From Paludisphaera borealis (GTDB lineage Bacteria; Planctomycetota; Planctomycetia; Isosphaerales; Isosphaeraceae): a stretch of DNA of 64,000 nucleotides. Each line of letters starts with the position of its first letter. Position 1 is the stretch's first letter. Positions 28,013 through 36,628 of the stretch are shown piece by piece. Position numbers and translations under genes: made by a program. The notes beneath the pieces were generated by a model. It was given only the letters and a program-made list of their open reading frames with translations. It did no database searches and was not told where the DNA came from. The stretch is taken from assembly GCF_001956985.1 (NCBI RefSeq), contig NZ_CP019082.1, positions 3,100,001-3,164,000 of the forward strand. Direction: 5' to 3'.

Positions 28013-29590
28013 TCAGTTACAAGTCAGGCAGGTGGGGACGAGCACCGGCACCGTGGTGTAGTGCTGCACAGCCACGGTCCGGGGGACGTACCGGGCCACG
28101 ACCCGATTGGTCGTCACCGGCACTTGCTCGGCCGTGCAGACCGGCACCTGACGGCTGGCGGTCTCGGCGACCATCCGGGTCTGCGTGACCGGGACGTTCT
28201 CGACCCGCTCCTCGGTCGCATAGCTGCACGTCGTGACGGGGATCGTCTCGACGCGCTCTTCCGCCACGTAGCGGCAGGTCTGGACCTCGTAGGGCTCGAC
28301 CCGCTCCTCGTTCACGTAGCTGCACGTGGTGACGGGAATCGTCTCGACGCGCGGCTCGGCGACCATCTCACAGGTCTTGACTTCGTAAGGCTCGACCCGC
28401 TCCTCGTTCACGTAGCTGCACGCCTGAACTTCATAGGGCTCGACCCGTTCTTCCGCCACGTAGCGGCAGGTCTGGACCTCGTAGGGCTCGACCCGTTCTT
28501 CCGCCACGTAGCTGCAGGTCGTGACGGGCGTCGTCTGAACCCGTTCCTCGGTCTCGTAGCGGCACTTCGTCACCGGCACCTGGCGGACCATCGTCTCGCG
28601 GACGTATCGAGTCTCAGAGACGTCGCGCGTCACCGGACGGGAGACGAACACGCGCTGGCTGACGACGCGCGGCGGCGTCTGCACTGCGACGGTCGCCGTC
28701 ACCTTCTTCTTGTGAAGGCAGCCGAGCAGTCCCCGGCGCTCGACCACATTGCCGCAGGCGTCGCATTCCGTCACCGGAACGCGCACCCGACGCTCGACGA
28801 CCGGTCCCGGAACCGACGTGAACTGGCGCTCGAAGTAACCGCACTCGACGGTCTCTTGACGGACCGACGTGACCGGCCGACAGACCGTGTAGGGCTGCTC
28901 GACCATGACGGTCTCGGTGACGGGCTTCATCACCGTGTACCGTCGCTCGTGGTTGACCGTCTGGTACACCGGCTTCATCACCGAATACCGACGCTCGCGA
29001 CGCTCAGTCTGGTACACCGGCTTCATCACCGAATACCGACGCTCGCGACGCTCGGTCTGATACACCGGCTTGGCCACCGTGTAACGGCGTTCCAGTTGCT
29101 GGGTGCGGACCACCGGCTTCATGACGGTGTACCGTCGCTCCTGGTTGACGGTCTGGTACACCGGCTTCGTGACAGTGTACCGTCGTTCCCGGCGCTCGGT
29201 CTGGTACACCGGCTTCATCACCGAGTACTTGCGTTCCTGGTTGACGGTCTCGTAGACCGGCTTCGTCACGGTGTATTTGCGCTGGACGAACGAGGTCTCG
29301 GTCACGGGCCGCATGACGGTGTAGTTTTCCGTCTGGTAGGCCGTGCGATACCGCGTCTCCATCACGGTGACGGGTTCGTTTTCGTAGACGGTTTCATACA
29401 CCGTCTGATAGGACGTCTGCACCTGGGGGGCCAGGGCGACCACGCTCAACTGCGTCGCCACCACCGGCGCGGGGGCGCAGGAATGACAGGCCCCTCCTCC
29501 GTAGGTGGCCCAGGCGGGCGTGCAGAGCCCACCCAGGAGCGCCGCGGCGGCGCCGGCGCCCAGTCGCACGGCTCTCAAGGACTTGAACAT
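28013..29590 (-). CDS. exported YTV-repeat protein
   Basis: The ATG at 29590 has AAGGAG at the right distance and starts a signal peptide (LRAVRLGAGAAAALLGGLCTPAWA). The product is 525 aa. After a Cys-containing stretch come two repeat blocks with a 16-residue period. The first has units such as YTVTKPVYQTVNQERR and YSVMKPVYQTERRERR (about residues 80-235). The second has units such as TCSYVAEERVEPYEVQ (about 355-490). A Cys-x2-Cys knot (CDACGNVVERRGLLGC) lies between them. This is the YTV repeat family described from Rhodopirellula. The regular Cys in the second block suggests inter-chain disulfide cross-linking, as in planctomycete cell-wall proteins; that is inference. Confidence 0.88.
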   Translation of the reverse strand: MFKSLRAVRLGAGAAAALLGGLCTPAWATYGGGACHSCAPAPVVATQLSVVALAPQVQTSYQTVYETVYENEPVTVMETRYRTAYQTENYTVMRPVTETSFVQRKYTVTKPVYETVNQERKYSVMKPVYQTERRERRYTVTKPVYQTVNQERRYTVMKPVVRTQQLERRYTVAKPVYQTERRERRYSVMKPVYQTERRERRYSVMKPVYQTVNHERRYTVMKPVTETVMVEQPYTVCRPVTSVRQETVECGYFERQFTSVPGPVVERRVRVPVTECDACGNVVERRGLLGCLHKKKVTATVAVQTPPRVVSQRVFVSRPVTRDVSETRYVRETMVRQVPVTKCRYETEERVQTTPVTTCSYVAEERVEPYEVQTCRYVAEERVEPYEVQACSYVNEERVEPYEVKTCEMVAEPRVETIPVTTCSYVNEERVEPYEVQTCRYVAEERVETIPVTTCSYATEERVENVPVTQTRMVAETASRQVPVCTAEQVPVTTNRVVARYVPRTVAVQHYTTVPVLVPTCLTCN

Positions 29591-30041
29591 GCGAAACTCC
29601 TTGGCGGTGCCTCGGGTTTCCAGCTCGCCGTCGAGACGCATTCGTCCGACGGCAAGACCCGAGGGAGTGCGCTGTCTCCTCCTTGAGAAAGCCCTCCCAA
29701 AGAAAACTTGATTCGGTTCCTCGAAATTCCCTCAAGGAACCAGACCACAACTGCCGAAACCAGTAAGATCGAGGCCCCAATGAGAGGCTACAAGGTCAGT
29801 ATATCACCCACCCTTTTCCTAACTTGAGAAAATGGTGGGATTTCCCGGGCACCGGGTTCCTTCTGTACCGGTCACATCGAATCAACCGGCGCAGACGAAT
29901 ACTTTCCTCAAGAAAGACTGAGCAAGCCGTGGGCCAAAGCCGACGCCGCCGTCGGCGGCACCGTCCGCAATGCGCGCAAAGCGAGCCGCCGCCGCGGATT
30001 CCATCGATCCGGGCGTTCTCGCCCCCGCGCTCGACGTCCGC
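29591..30041. other. 450-base intergenic region
   Basis: It lies between the start of the YTV gene and the stop of the HEAT gene, both on the minus strand. The A+T-richer part near 29700-29830 probably holds the YTV promoter. I see no gene, RNA or clear hairpin in it. Confidence 0.4.
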
Positions 30042-31067
30042 TCAGGAGGCGGGCGTGGATTGTAATTTTTGCAAGATTTCCTTGGCCTGGCTGCGGACGC
30101 CCGCCAGGCCCGAGCGCGTGAGGGCTTCCAGCTCGGGGTTGAAGCCCTTTGCGAACCCGGTCGCCCCCGCCGAGACCGAGGTGTCGACCGCTTCGAGCGC
30201 CTCGTGCTGGATCGCCTCGATCTTGTTTTCCTTCTCGGTCGACGTCGGCAGATCGATGAGTCGATCGAGGCTGGAGGTCGAGAGCATCTCGCGGAGGGTG
30301 GCGGCGGACGCCTGGTCGCCTCGCCTTCCGAGCGCGACCGCCGCGTTGTAGCGGACGAACCGGTCTTCATCGCCCTGAAGCCGCTCGCGGAGAGCCTCGG
30401 CCGCCGCGTCGCCGCCGAAGAAGCCCAGCGCATACACCGCGACCTGCCGCAGCTCGACGACTTCGTCGGTCGCCGCGCTGGCGAGCGCCTTGACGGCCCG
30501 CGCGTCGTCGAGCTTGCCGTTCAACCGCGCGGCCTGCTTGGCCAGGCTCGCCGCCGCCGCCATCCGGATCGGCGTCTCGTATTTGGGCTCGAGCGCCCGC
30601 GCCAGCACCGCGATCGGGTCGACGGCCTGGCCGCTCGAAGTGGTCGCGTCGAGCGTCTGGAACGCGCCGAGGGTCAGCTCAAGGTACTGGATCAGCTTGG
30701 GGTCGCCCTTCTTGTCGAGTTCGGCACCCAACAGATCGGTCAGCTCGCCGAGCAGCCGGGGGTCGGAGCCCAGCTTGGAATCGTTCTGGATCAGGCTGGC
30801 CAGTTCGTAGGCCGACCGCCAGCTCCCGGAGTTCGACTGGATGTGGCGGACGTACTCCATCGCGTCGCGCTCGCCGCCGGCGAGCTTGCCGAACAGCAGC
30901 CAGACCACGATCACCACCAGCACCACGACCGCCGGGATCACGAACAACTGGACCACGAAGCTCGCCGACGGAACTTCGACTGGAGGCAGGTCGGGAAGCT
31001 TTCCGGGATCGGCGGAGAAATCGGCCTGTTCGTACGAGGGGGCGTCGGGCGGGTTCGATGGGCTCAT
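30042..31067 (-). CDS. membrane-anchored HEAT-repeat protein
   Basis: This 341-aa protein has a proline-rich cytoplasmic N-terminus (1-36), one strong transmembrane helix SFVVQLFVIPAVVVLVVIVVWLLF (about 36-59) and an alpha-helical HEAT-repeat domain (about 120-280). The repeats include IRMAAAASLAKQAARL, VELRQVAVYALGFFGGDAAAEALRERL and RFVRYNAAVALGRRGDQASAATLREML. It is probably a protein-protein interaction scaffold at the membrane; the partner is unknown. No enzymatic motif is seen. The ATG at 31067 has no strong ribosome binding site. Confidence 0.82.
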   Translation of the reverse strand: MSPSNPPDAPSYEQADFSADPGKLPDLPPVEVPSASFVVQLFVIPAVVVLVVIVVWLLFGKLAGGERDAMEYVRHIQSNSGSWRSAYELASLIQNDSKLGSDPRLLGELTDLLGAELDKKGDPKLIQYLELTLGAFQTLDATTSSGQAVDPIAVLARALEPKYETPIRMAAAASLAKQAARLNGKLDDARAVKALASAATDEVVELRQVAVYALGFFGGDAAAEALRERLQGDEDRFVRYNAAVALGRRGDQASAATLREMLSTSSLDRLIDLPTSTEKENKIEAIQHEALEAVDTSVSAGATGFAKGFNPELEALTRSGLAGVRSQAKEILQKLQSTPAS

Positions 31068-31232
31068 GCTGATATTTCGTCACGAGAGGGCGGGCCGGCT
31101 CGCCTCGCGCGAGTCCGGCGGATCGAAAGAGTCGCGAGCGGACCGCGATCCCCACACCTCCGAGTGTAGAGATCCCCCCGGTCTCAGGCAAGCGCCCTGA
31201 CGACCTGACAGGCTTTCCGCAAGTGAGCGCTC

Positions 31233-31457
31233 CCCCATTCCAAACCAGCATGACGCCGTCAGAGCACCCGGTTTCATGAAAATGGGGGGCTTTCGCATGG
31301 CGTCGCGACCAGGCCCGGTAGGGGCGCCCCTTATGGGTGCCCGATCGCCGAGCGTGAGCGGTCGACGTGAAACGAACCGGGCACCCACAAGGGGCACCCC
31401 TACAGCAAACCACAGACCGGAATTTTCAGAGCAACAGCCCGAAGCGCCAGCGAGTGC
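31233..31457. repeat. dispersed planctomycete intergenic repeat with a nested inverted repeat
   Basis: The left part (31233-31290) and right part (about 31405-31457, containing GAAGCGCCAGCGAGTG) match the elements at 40704-40865 and 58597-58735. Between them lies a 26-base imperfect inverted repeat: 31319-31344 pairs with 31378-31403 with two mismatches, starting GTAGGGGCGCCCC. The arrangement looks like one element inserted in another. A chance peptide GTHKGRPY is encoded across the right arm, explaining spurious small proteins annotated from such elements. Confidence 0.75.
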
Positions 31458-31476
31458 ATGGTTTTGCGTTGGCTGA

Positions 31477-32700
31477 TCAAGGAAAGAATCGCACGCCCGG
31501 CACCGCCTGTTGGATCGCGTCCATCCCGTCGTCGGTGACCTTCGTATTGGTCAGGTCCAGCAGTTTGAGCAGCGTGAGGCCCGCCAGCGGACGCAAACCT
31601 GCGTCGGTGATCTCGGCGGCTTGAAGCGATAGCTCCTCAAGGTTGGTCAGGCCCGGCAGGTGGGCCAGCCCGGCGTCGGTGATCGCCGCGCCGTTCAATT
31701 CCAGAACCCGAAGTCGCTTCAGGCCCGCGAGGTGGGCGAGTCCGTCATCCCGGATCGGCGTCCCGGCCAGGTGCAGATCGGTCAACCCGACCAGGTGCTC
31801 GAGCCCGGCGCCGGTGACCTTGTCGCCGGAGAGATACAGCTTCTCCAGGCCCGCCAGCCCCTTGAGGGAGGGCATCCCCGCGTCAGTGACTCTCGTCTTG
31901 TTGAGGTTCAGGGTTTCAAGGTCGCGCAACGCCGCGAGCCGCGCCAGCTCGGCGTCGGAGACCGCCGTGTCGGCGAGATTCAAATCGCGGAGCAACGTCA
32001 ATTGCTCGATGTGGCGCAGCCCCGCATCGCCGACGCGCGTCTTCTGGAGCCAGAGAACCTCCATGAGTCCCAGCCCCTCAAGAGCGGCCAACCCCGCGTC
32101 GCCGACCTTCGTCTCGCCGAGCCGCAGACACCGGAGACCATACACTTCCGATAGGTGGGCCAGCCCGGCGTCGGTGATCGGCGTGCGTTCCAGCCAGAGG
32201 GTCTGGAGGCTGTCCATGCCTTTCAGGTGGGCCAACCCGGCGTCGGTCACGGCGGTGTCGTTGAGGTTCAGCACCCGGAGATACCACAGGCTCCTCACCT
32301 GCGCCAGGCCGGCGTCGGTCACCCGCGAGTGAGGAAGCTCCAGCTCCTCCAGCCGGCGAAGTCGCGCCGCGTGAGCCAGTTCCGCGTTGGTCCCCTCGGG
32401 GCCGAGGTCGGCGTGCAGAACGCTCCCCAGATAGTCGACCCCAATGCGATCCACCACCCAGTTCGGCCACCAGGGCTTGCCCGTCGGCTTCCACTGGCCG
32501 TTCTTCACTTCCCACTCGTAGAGGACCCGGCCCCCCGCCGCCCGGATCGCGGCGACCGCTTCGCGTTGAACCCGGGCGCTGTTAACCACCCGGCCCAGCC
32601 AGCCGCCGATGATCAGGACCAACATCATCAGGCCGGCGACGCTCAGACGCAGGCGACTCCTCCAGTGACGTCCGTCGGACGGCTTCATAACACCTGCCAT
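31477..32700 (-). CDS. membrane-anchored leucine-rich-repeat protein
   Basis: This 407-aa protein has a short basic N-terminus, a transmembrane helix LRLSVAGLMMLVLIIGGWLG (about 17-36) and then about eleven leucine-rich repeats of about 24 residues. These are of the type LRVLNLNDTAVTDAGLAHLKGMDS (about 110-400), close to the RNase-inhibitor/bacterial LRR class with the 'TDAGLAxL' consensus. It is probably an extracytoplasmic binding scaffold. Translation could begin at the second ATG (32688, MKPSDG) instead of 32700. The APC permease gene lies just upstream on the same strand, 13 bases away, so the two may be co-transcribed. Confidence 0.87.
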   Translation of the reverse strand: MAGVMKPSDGRHWRSRLRLSVAGLMMLVLIIGGWLGRVVNSARVQREAVAAIRAAGGRVLYEWEVKNGQWKPTGKPWWPNWVVDRIGVDYLGSVLHADLGPEGTNAELAHAARLRRLEELELPHSRVTDAGLAQVRSLWYLRVLNLNDTAVTDAGLAHLKGMDSLQTLWLERTPITDAGLAHLSEVYGLRCLRLGETKVGDAGLAALEGLGLMEVLWLQKTRVGDAGLRHIEQLTLLRDLNLADTAVSDAELARLAALRDLETLNLNKTRVTDAGMPSLKGLAGLEKLYLSGDKVTGAGLEHLVGLTDLHLAGTPIRDDGLAHLAGLKRLRVLELNGAAITDAGLAHLPGLTNLEELSLQAAEITDAGLRPLAGLTLLKLLDLTNTKVTDDGMDAIQQAVPGVRFFP

Positions 32701-32713
32701 GGCAAGGCCGGGC

Positions 32714-34144
32714 TCAGATCGGCCGGGCTCGCTTGTGGGCCCCGCAGAGATAATAGACCGGGATTCCCGCCAGCATGCTCACGACCGAGATCGTCGAGAC
32801 GTCGGGCTTGCTCTTGAACGCCGCGCCCAGGAGAGACACCGTCAGCACGAGGTAGAGGATCGGCGTAATCGGATAACCGGGCGTTCGGAACGGCCGAGGC
32901 ATGTCGGGGCGCCTGATCCGAAGCACGAAGATCGAGCTCATGGCGAGGATCGAGAACGACGACAGCCCCACGCTCGCGTAGACCAGAATCCACTCGAAGG
33001 ACCCCGTCCAGAGCAGCACCAACGACGCGGCGACCTGGAACAGCGTGGCGACCGCCGGGGTCTCGGCTCGCGACGAGAGCCGGCCGGCGACGGCCGGAAA
33101 CTGGCCCGCCTTGGCCATCGCGTAGATGACCCGGGGACCGATCAACATATACACGCTCAGCGACGAGAGCATCATCAGACCGATGGCGACGCTGAGCGGA
33201 TTCGACCACTGCGCCCCGAACAGTTTCCGCGCCGCGAGTTCGGCGATTGGCGCGACCCGGTCGAAGTCCGGCTTGCCGTCCGTTCCGGCGACGATCGCCT
33301 GGACGTCCGCCGCCGAAAGGGCCAGGCCGTACACGACGTTGATCGCCAGATAAATCAACGTCACCAGGCCGACGCCGATCAGGATCGCCCTCGGCAAGGT
33401 CTTCTGAGGATCGCGGATCTCGCCCGCCAGGTACGAGGCTCCGTTCCATCCCGTGTAGGCGTAATAGATGTAGACCAGCGAGAACATCATCGACGTCGCC
33501 AGACCGCCGTCGATGGGCTTCGGATCTTGCAGGTTGGCGTAGTTCGGCCAGCCGACGGCCAGGCCGCCGACGATCAGCAACCCCAGGACGGCGACCTTCA
33601 AACCCGTGATCCAACCTTGAACGTGCGCCGTCTGACGACGCCCCGAAACGTGCAAGGCGGCGAACGCCAGGATCGCCAGGCTCGCCAGCAGACGCTGGCA
33701 CAACAACGCCTGGCTCCCCTCCATTTGCAAGGGCGCGAGCACGTACTTCGCCGAGCCGAACGCCGCCGCCGCGCTCGGGCCCGAAAACCCCATCAAAAAC
33801 GACGCCCATCCCGTCAAGAACGCCGCCAGCGGGCCGTACGCTTCATAAAGGAAGACGTAATCGCCCCCCGTCCTCGGCATCGCCGCCGACAGCTCCGCTA
33901 ACGTCAACGCCCCGCAGATGGCCGTCACGCCGCCGATCACCCAGAGCACGAGCATGTACTGATTGCTGCCGACCGACGCCACCGTGTAGCCGGACGTCAT
34001 CAAAACCCCGGTGCCGACCATGCTCGCCACGACGACGCATACCGCCATCGGCAAGCCGAATTCGGCCGGCATCGCCTCCTTCTCGCGCGGGACGGATGAA
34101 GGAGAAAAATCGTCATTCCAGGTGGTTTCGTCGTTTTTAGACAT
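32714..34144 (-). CDS. APC-family amino acid permease
   Basis: This 476-aa inner-membrane protein has about 12 predicted helices. It shows the APC signature in helix 1 (VVVASMVGTGVLMTSGY, GxGI/V-type unwound segment), ALTLAELSAAMPRTGGDYVFLYEAYGPLAAFLTGW in helices 2-3, and YAYTGWNGASYLAGEIRDPQKTLPRA in helix 6. It most resembles LAT/basic amino acid antiporters of the APC superfamily; the substrate is not readable. The ATG at 34144 lacks a clear ribosome binding site. It is followed after 13 bases by the LRR gene. Confidence 0.9.
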   Translation of the reverse strand: MSKNDETTWNDDFSPSSVPREKEAMPAEFGLPMAVCVVVASMVGTGVLMTSGYTVASVGSNQYMLVLWVIGGVTAICGALTLAELSAAMPRTGGDYVFLYEAYGPLAAFLTGWASFLMGFSGPSAAAAFGSAKYVLAPLQMEGSQALLCQRLLASLAILAFAALHVSGRRQTAHVQGWITGLKVAVLGLLIVGGLAVGWPNYANLQDPKPIDGGLATSMMFSLVYIYYAYTGWNGASYLAGEIRDPQKTLPRAILIGVGLVTLIYLAINVVYGLALSAADVQAIVAGTDGKPDFDRVAPIAELAARKLFGAQWSNPLSVAIGLMMLSSLSVYMLIGPRVIYAMAKAGQFPAVAGRLSSRAETPAVATLFQVAASLVLLWTGSFEWILVYASVGLSSFSILAMSSIFVLRIRRPDMPRPFRTPGYPITPILYLVLTVSLLGAAFKSKPDVSTISVVSMLAGIPVYYLCGAHKRARPI

Positions 34145-34325
34145 CGGTAGGATGTTGCAAATTTAGATGAGATAGGAAACTTGGGGTAAGTTAGAAGTAG
34201 AGTCCGCAAATATCTAGTGAACACTTGAACCCAGGGAAGAAGCGCCTAGAATAAGAGACGACCAGGGAGGGGTCCGCGGCGTCAAGTACGTTGAAGCCTT
34301 GGCATCCACCAGGGGGATTTTCCCA

Positions 34326-34754
34326 ATGGGCGAACTCCGGGCACCCAAGCGAGTCTCTTCGGGCGTGCGTCGTCGCAGCGTGCAAGGCCGGCTCGCGATC
34401 GCGGTCGAAGATGAAGTCGATTCCGGCGACCTGCTCCAGGCCCAGGCCGGCGGTCGAGACGAGGGCTTCCGACGCCCCGTCAAATCGTCCAATCCAGCGA
34501 AGCGCGCGAGTCGTGGTCGACAGCCGGTCCCCGTCTTCCATCCGCTTGCGTATCGCAGCGTCGTGGCCGGCTGGTCGCTGGAGAATCGCGAGCAGTGGGG
34601 CCGTCGAGCCAACGAGCTTGAGGAGACGGGCCTGGGCTGGCGCGACGCCGAAGCCCAGGCCTTCGTGGAAGTCTGGCATCGCGTCCGTCGGTCCGACGCC
34701 CCGAGCAAAGCCGCGCCGGCTGAGGCCGAGTCGGAACGCGCCGACGAGTCTTGA
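34326..34754 (+). CDS. hypothetical protein, possibly partly degenerate
   Basis: The ATG at 34326 has AGGGGGA 8 bases upstream; the product is 142 aa. The C-terminal part (YRSVVAGWSLENREQWGRRANELEETGLGWRDAEAQAFVEVW) has an ordinary protein composition. It recalls small planctomycete proteins found beside site-specific recombinases, but I cannot name a family. The N-terminal 60 residues look less protein-like, so the gene may be a remnant. It lies between the divergent APC permease gene and the convergent methyltransferase gene. Confidence 0.45.
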   Translation: MGELRAPKRVSSGVRRRSVQGRLAIAVEDEVDSGDLLQAQAGGRDEGFRRPVKSSNPAKRASRGRQPVPVFHPLAYRSVVAGWSLENREQWGRRANELEETGLGWRDAEAQAFVEVWHRVRRSDAPSKAAPAEAESERADES

Positions 34755-34785
34755 TTCCGGGCTGAGGTCCGCCGTCCTCGATCGC

Positions 34786-35595
34786 TCACGACCTGGGACC
34801 GCGATCCGGCCGGCGAGACTTCCCGGGCGCGGGCGTCGTCGGCGGACGGTCGTCCTTGCGGAACCTGGCGAAGAAGTTCTCGGCGAGCTTGACCTTCGGC
34901 TGGCTCGAATCGAGCGTGAAGCCGGCCTGCTCGATCTCGCGGAAAAACTGCTTCTTGTCGGCCCGGACGTGCTTGAGCACGAATTCGGTGCTCTTGCCCT
35001 TCACGCGGTCGAACTCGATCAGGACGAGCGCCCCTCCCGGCCGAAGCGCCTGGCGGATCGAGGCGAGAACCGGCTCCGGGTCTTCCAGGTGGTGGTAGAC
35101 GTCGCAGATGAAAACCAGGTCGACCGTTCCCGGCGCCAGATTGGTCGCGAGTTGGGTTCCCTGGACCGTCGTCACCTGCTTCTGCCCGAGTTTTCGCGAC
35201 TGCTCGGCGATGTGCTTGAGGAACCCGGGCGAGACGTCGACCGCATAGACCCGCCCTTCCGCCCCGACCTTGTCGGCCATCAGTCGCGTGAACAGCCCCG
35301 TCCCCGCCCCCAAGTCGGCGACGGTCATCCCCGGCTTGAGATTCAGGGCCGAGACGATCTCCGCGCGGCGGGCGAACACCTCGCGGTTTTCCGACTCGAA
35401 CCGCTCGATCCACGCTTTGACGTCGGGCTTCTCGAACTGAGCGTTGATCCGCGGATCGACCTTCCCCTTCGGGGTTTCGGCCTGTTTCGTCTGGGAAGGC
35501 GCGGTTTGACTGACCGCCGAGGGGCCGATAAGCGCCAGGGCCAGGCACGCGACCGCGGCGGCCAGCGGCCCGGTGATCGTCCTTTTCCGATTCAT
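34786..35595 (-). CDS. exported class I SAM-dependent methyltransferase
   Basis: The ATG at 35595 is chosen for GGGAGG upstream and for the signal peptide that follows (ITGPLAAAVACLALALIGPSAVSQTA). The product is 269 aa. Motif I is VADLGAGTGLFTRLMA, motif post I is VYAVDVSPGFLKHI, and motif II is VDLVFICDVYHHLEDP, then LRPGGALVLIEF. All are typical of the UbiE/methyltransferase_11 family. A methyltransferase with a signal peptide is unusual, since SAM is cytoplasmic, but similar predicted exported methyltransferases are frequent in planctomycetes. The substrate is unknown. Confidence 0.85.
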   Translation of the reverse strand: MNRKRTITGPLAAAVACLALALIGPSAVSQTAPSQTKQAETPKGKVDPRINAQFEKPDVKAWIERFESENREVFARRAEIVSALNLKPGMTVADLGAGTGLFTRLMADKVGAEGRVYAVDVSPGFLKHIAEQSRKLGQKQVTTVQGTQLATNLAPGTVDLVFICDVYHHLEDPEPVLASIRQALRPGGALVLIEFDRVKGKSTEFVLKHVRADKKQFFREIEQAGFTLDSSQPKVKLAENFFARFRKDDRPPTTPAPGKSRRPDRGPRS

Positions 35596-35752
35596 CCGTG
35601 ATCCTCCCAACCAGGGTCGACCTCGAAAAAAGGCCGGGCCAAACCTCTTTCACTAATAGCATCCTCGCGTTCTGATACAAGGGGGTAGTCTTCGCCCGGG
35701 CTTAGGCCGGCGCGTCTCGCCCCTTTGGACCCGAAAACCGAGGACGCCGATC

Positions 35753-36511
35753 GTGGTCGACGCTGAAACCTCCCCGCCGCCCCCCAAATTTTGCACCTAT
35801 CAGCACGGCGTCGAGCCGATCGAGCCCGAAGAGGGCGAAACCCGGGTCTATCGCGTCGCGCTCGACGCCTGCGAAGCGGGCGACGCCTTCGCCGAAGCGC
35901 CGGAGTGGGCCTGGCTGACGGCCGAGGAACGCGCCCGGGCCGAGCGACTCGTCCGACCGCGCGACGGCCGCCGGTTCGTGCTGTGCCGGGGGGCGTTGCG
36001 GTCGATCATCGGCCGCCTCCTCGACCGCTCGCCCCACGCGGTCGAGTTCCGGGCCGGCCCGGGGGGCAAGCCGATCCTCCCGGCGGGAGAACCGGGGAGC
36101 CCCCCGCCGTTGCACTTCAACGTCAGCCACTCGGGAGAGTTGGCTCTCATCGCCGTCAGCCGGAGCCGCGAGCTGGGCGTGGACGTCGAGAAGACGCGGC
36201 CGATCTCCGAGGCCGCCCGGATCGTCCGGTCGTACTTCACCGAGACCGAGACCGAGCAGTTCCACCAACTCGACGAGGCCGTCCGGCCCGACGCCTTCAT
36301 CCGGGGGTGGACCCGCAAGGAGGCGATTCTGAAGGCCAAGGGGGTCGGCCTTGCCGGCCTGGCCACCGGCTTCGAGACCATGTTCGGCGTCGAGGATCTC
36401 GGCCGCGAATTCGTCCCCTGCGCACCGTCGTCCGTCGTGCTCGGCTGGTCCCTCTGGGAGGCTTCGCCCCGGCCCGGCTACGTGGCGGCGCTGGCTCTCG
36501 AACGGGGCTGA
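35753..36511 (+). CDS. 4'-phosphopantetheinyl transferase (Sfp type)
   Basis: This 252-aa cytoplasmic enzyme, with a GTG start at 35753, transfers phosphopantetheine from CoA to acyl or peptidyl carrier proteins. Motifs: GKPILP and FNVSHSGELALIAV, then LGVDVEKTRPI (magnesium ligands in G-V-D-V-E), then FIRGWTRKEAILKAKGVGLAGL (the W-x-x-K-E-A-x-x-K-A-x-G signature). It is of the larger Sfp/AcpT2 type that serves polyketide or fatty acid synthases. No synthase gene is in the window, so its target is elsewhere. Confidence 0.93.
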   Translation: MVDAETSPPPPKFCTYQHGVEPIEPEEGETRVYRVALDACEAGDAFAEAPEWAWLTAEERARAERLVRPRDGRRFVLCRGALRSIIGRLLDRSPHAVEFRAGPGGKPILPAGEPGSPPPLHFNVSHSGELALIAVSRSRELGVDVEKTRPISEAARIVRSYFTETETEQFHQLDEAVRPDAFIRGWTRKEAILKAKGVGLAGLATGFETMFGVEDLGREFVPCAPSSVVLGWSLWEASPRPGYVAALALERG

Positions 36512-36628
36512 CCTCGGCGGTCGTCGACCTCGGCGCATTGCCTCGGCGGGCCGGCTCATTATAGAATGCATGCGGGGCTGGGATCGAATTCGGCCGGAGT
36601 TTAACGACGGCGGGAGCGACGACCGCGC

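Noticed and set aside
31080-31397. Small proteins encoded across the repeat at 31233-31457 (peptides with GTHKGRPY)
   Set aside because: These frames come from the palindromic repeat and recur wherever the element does; there is no ribosome binding site.
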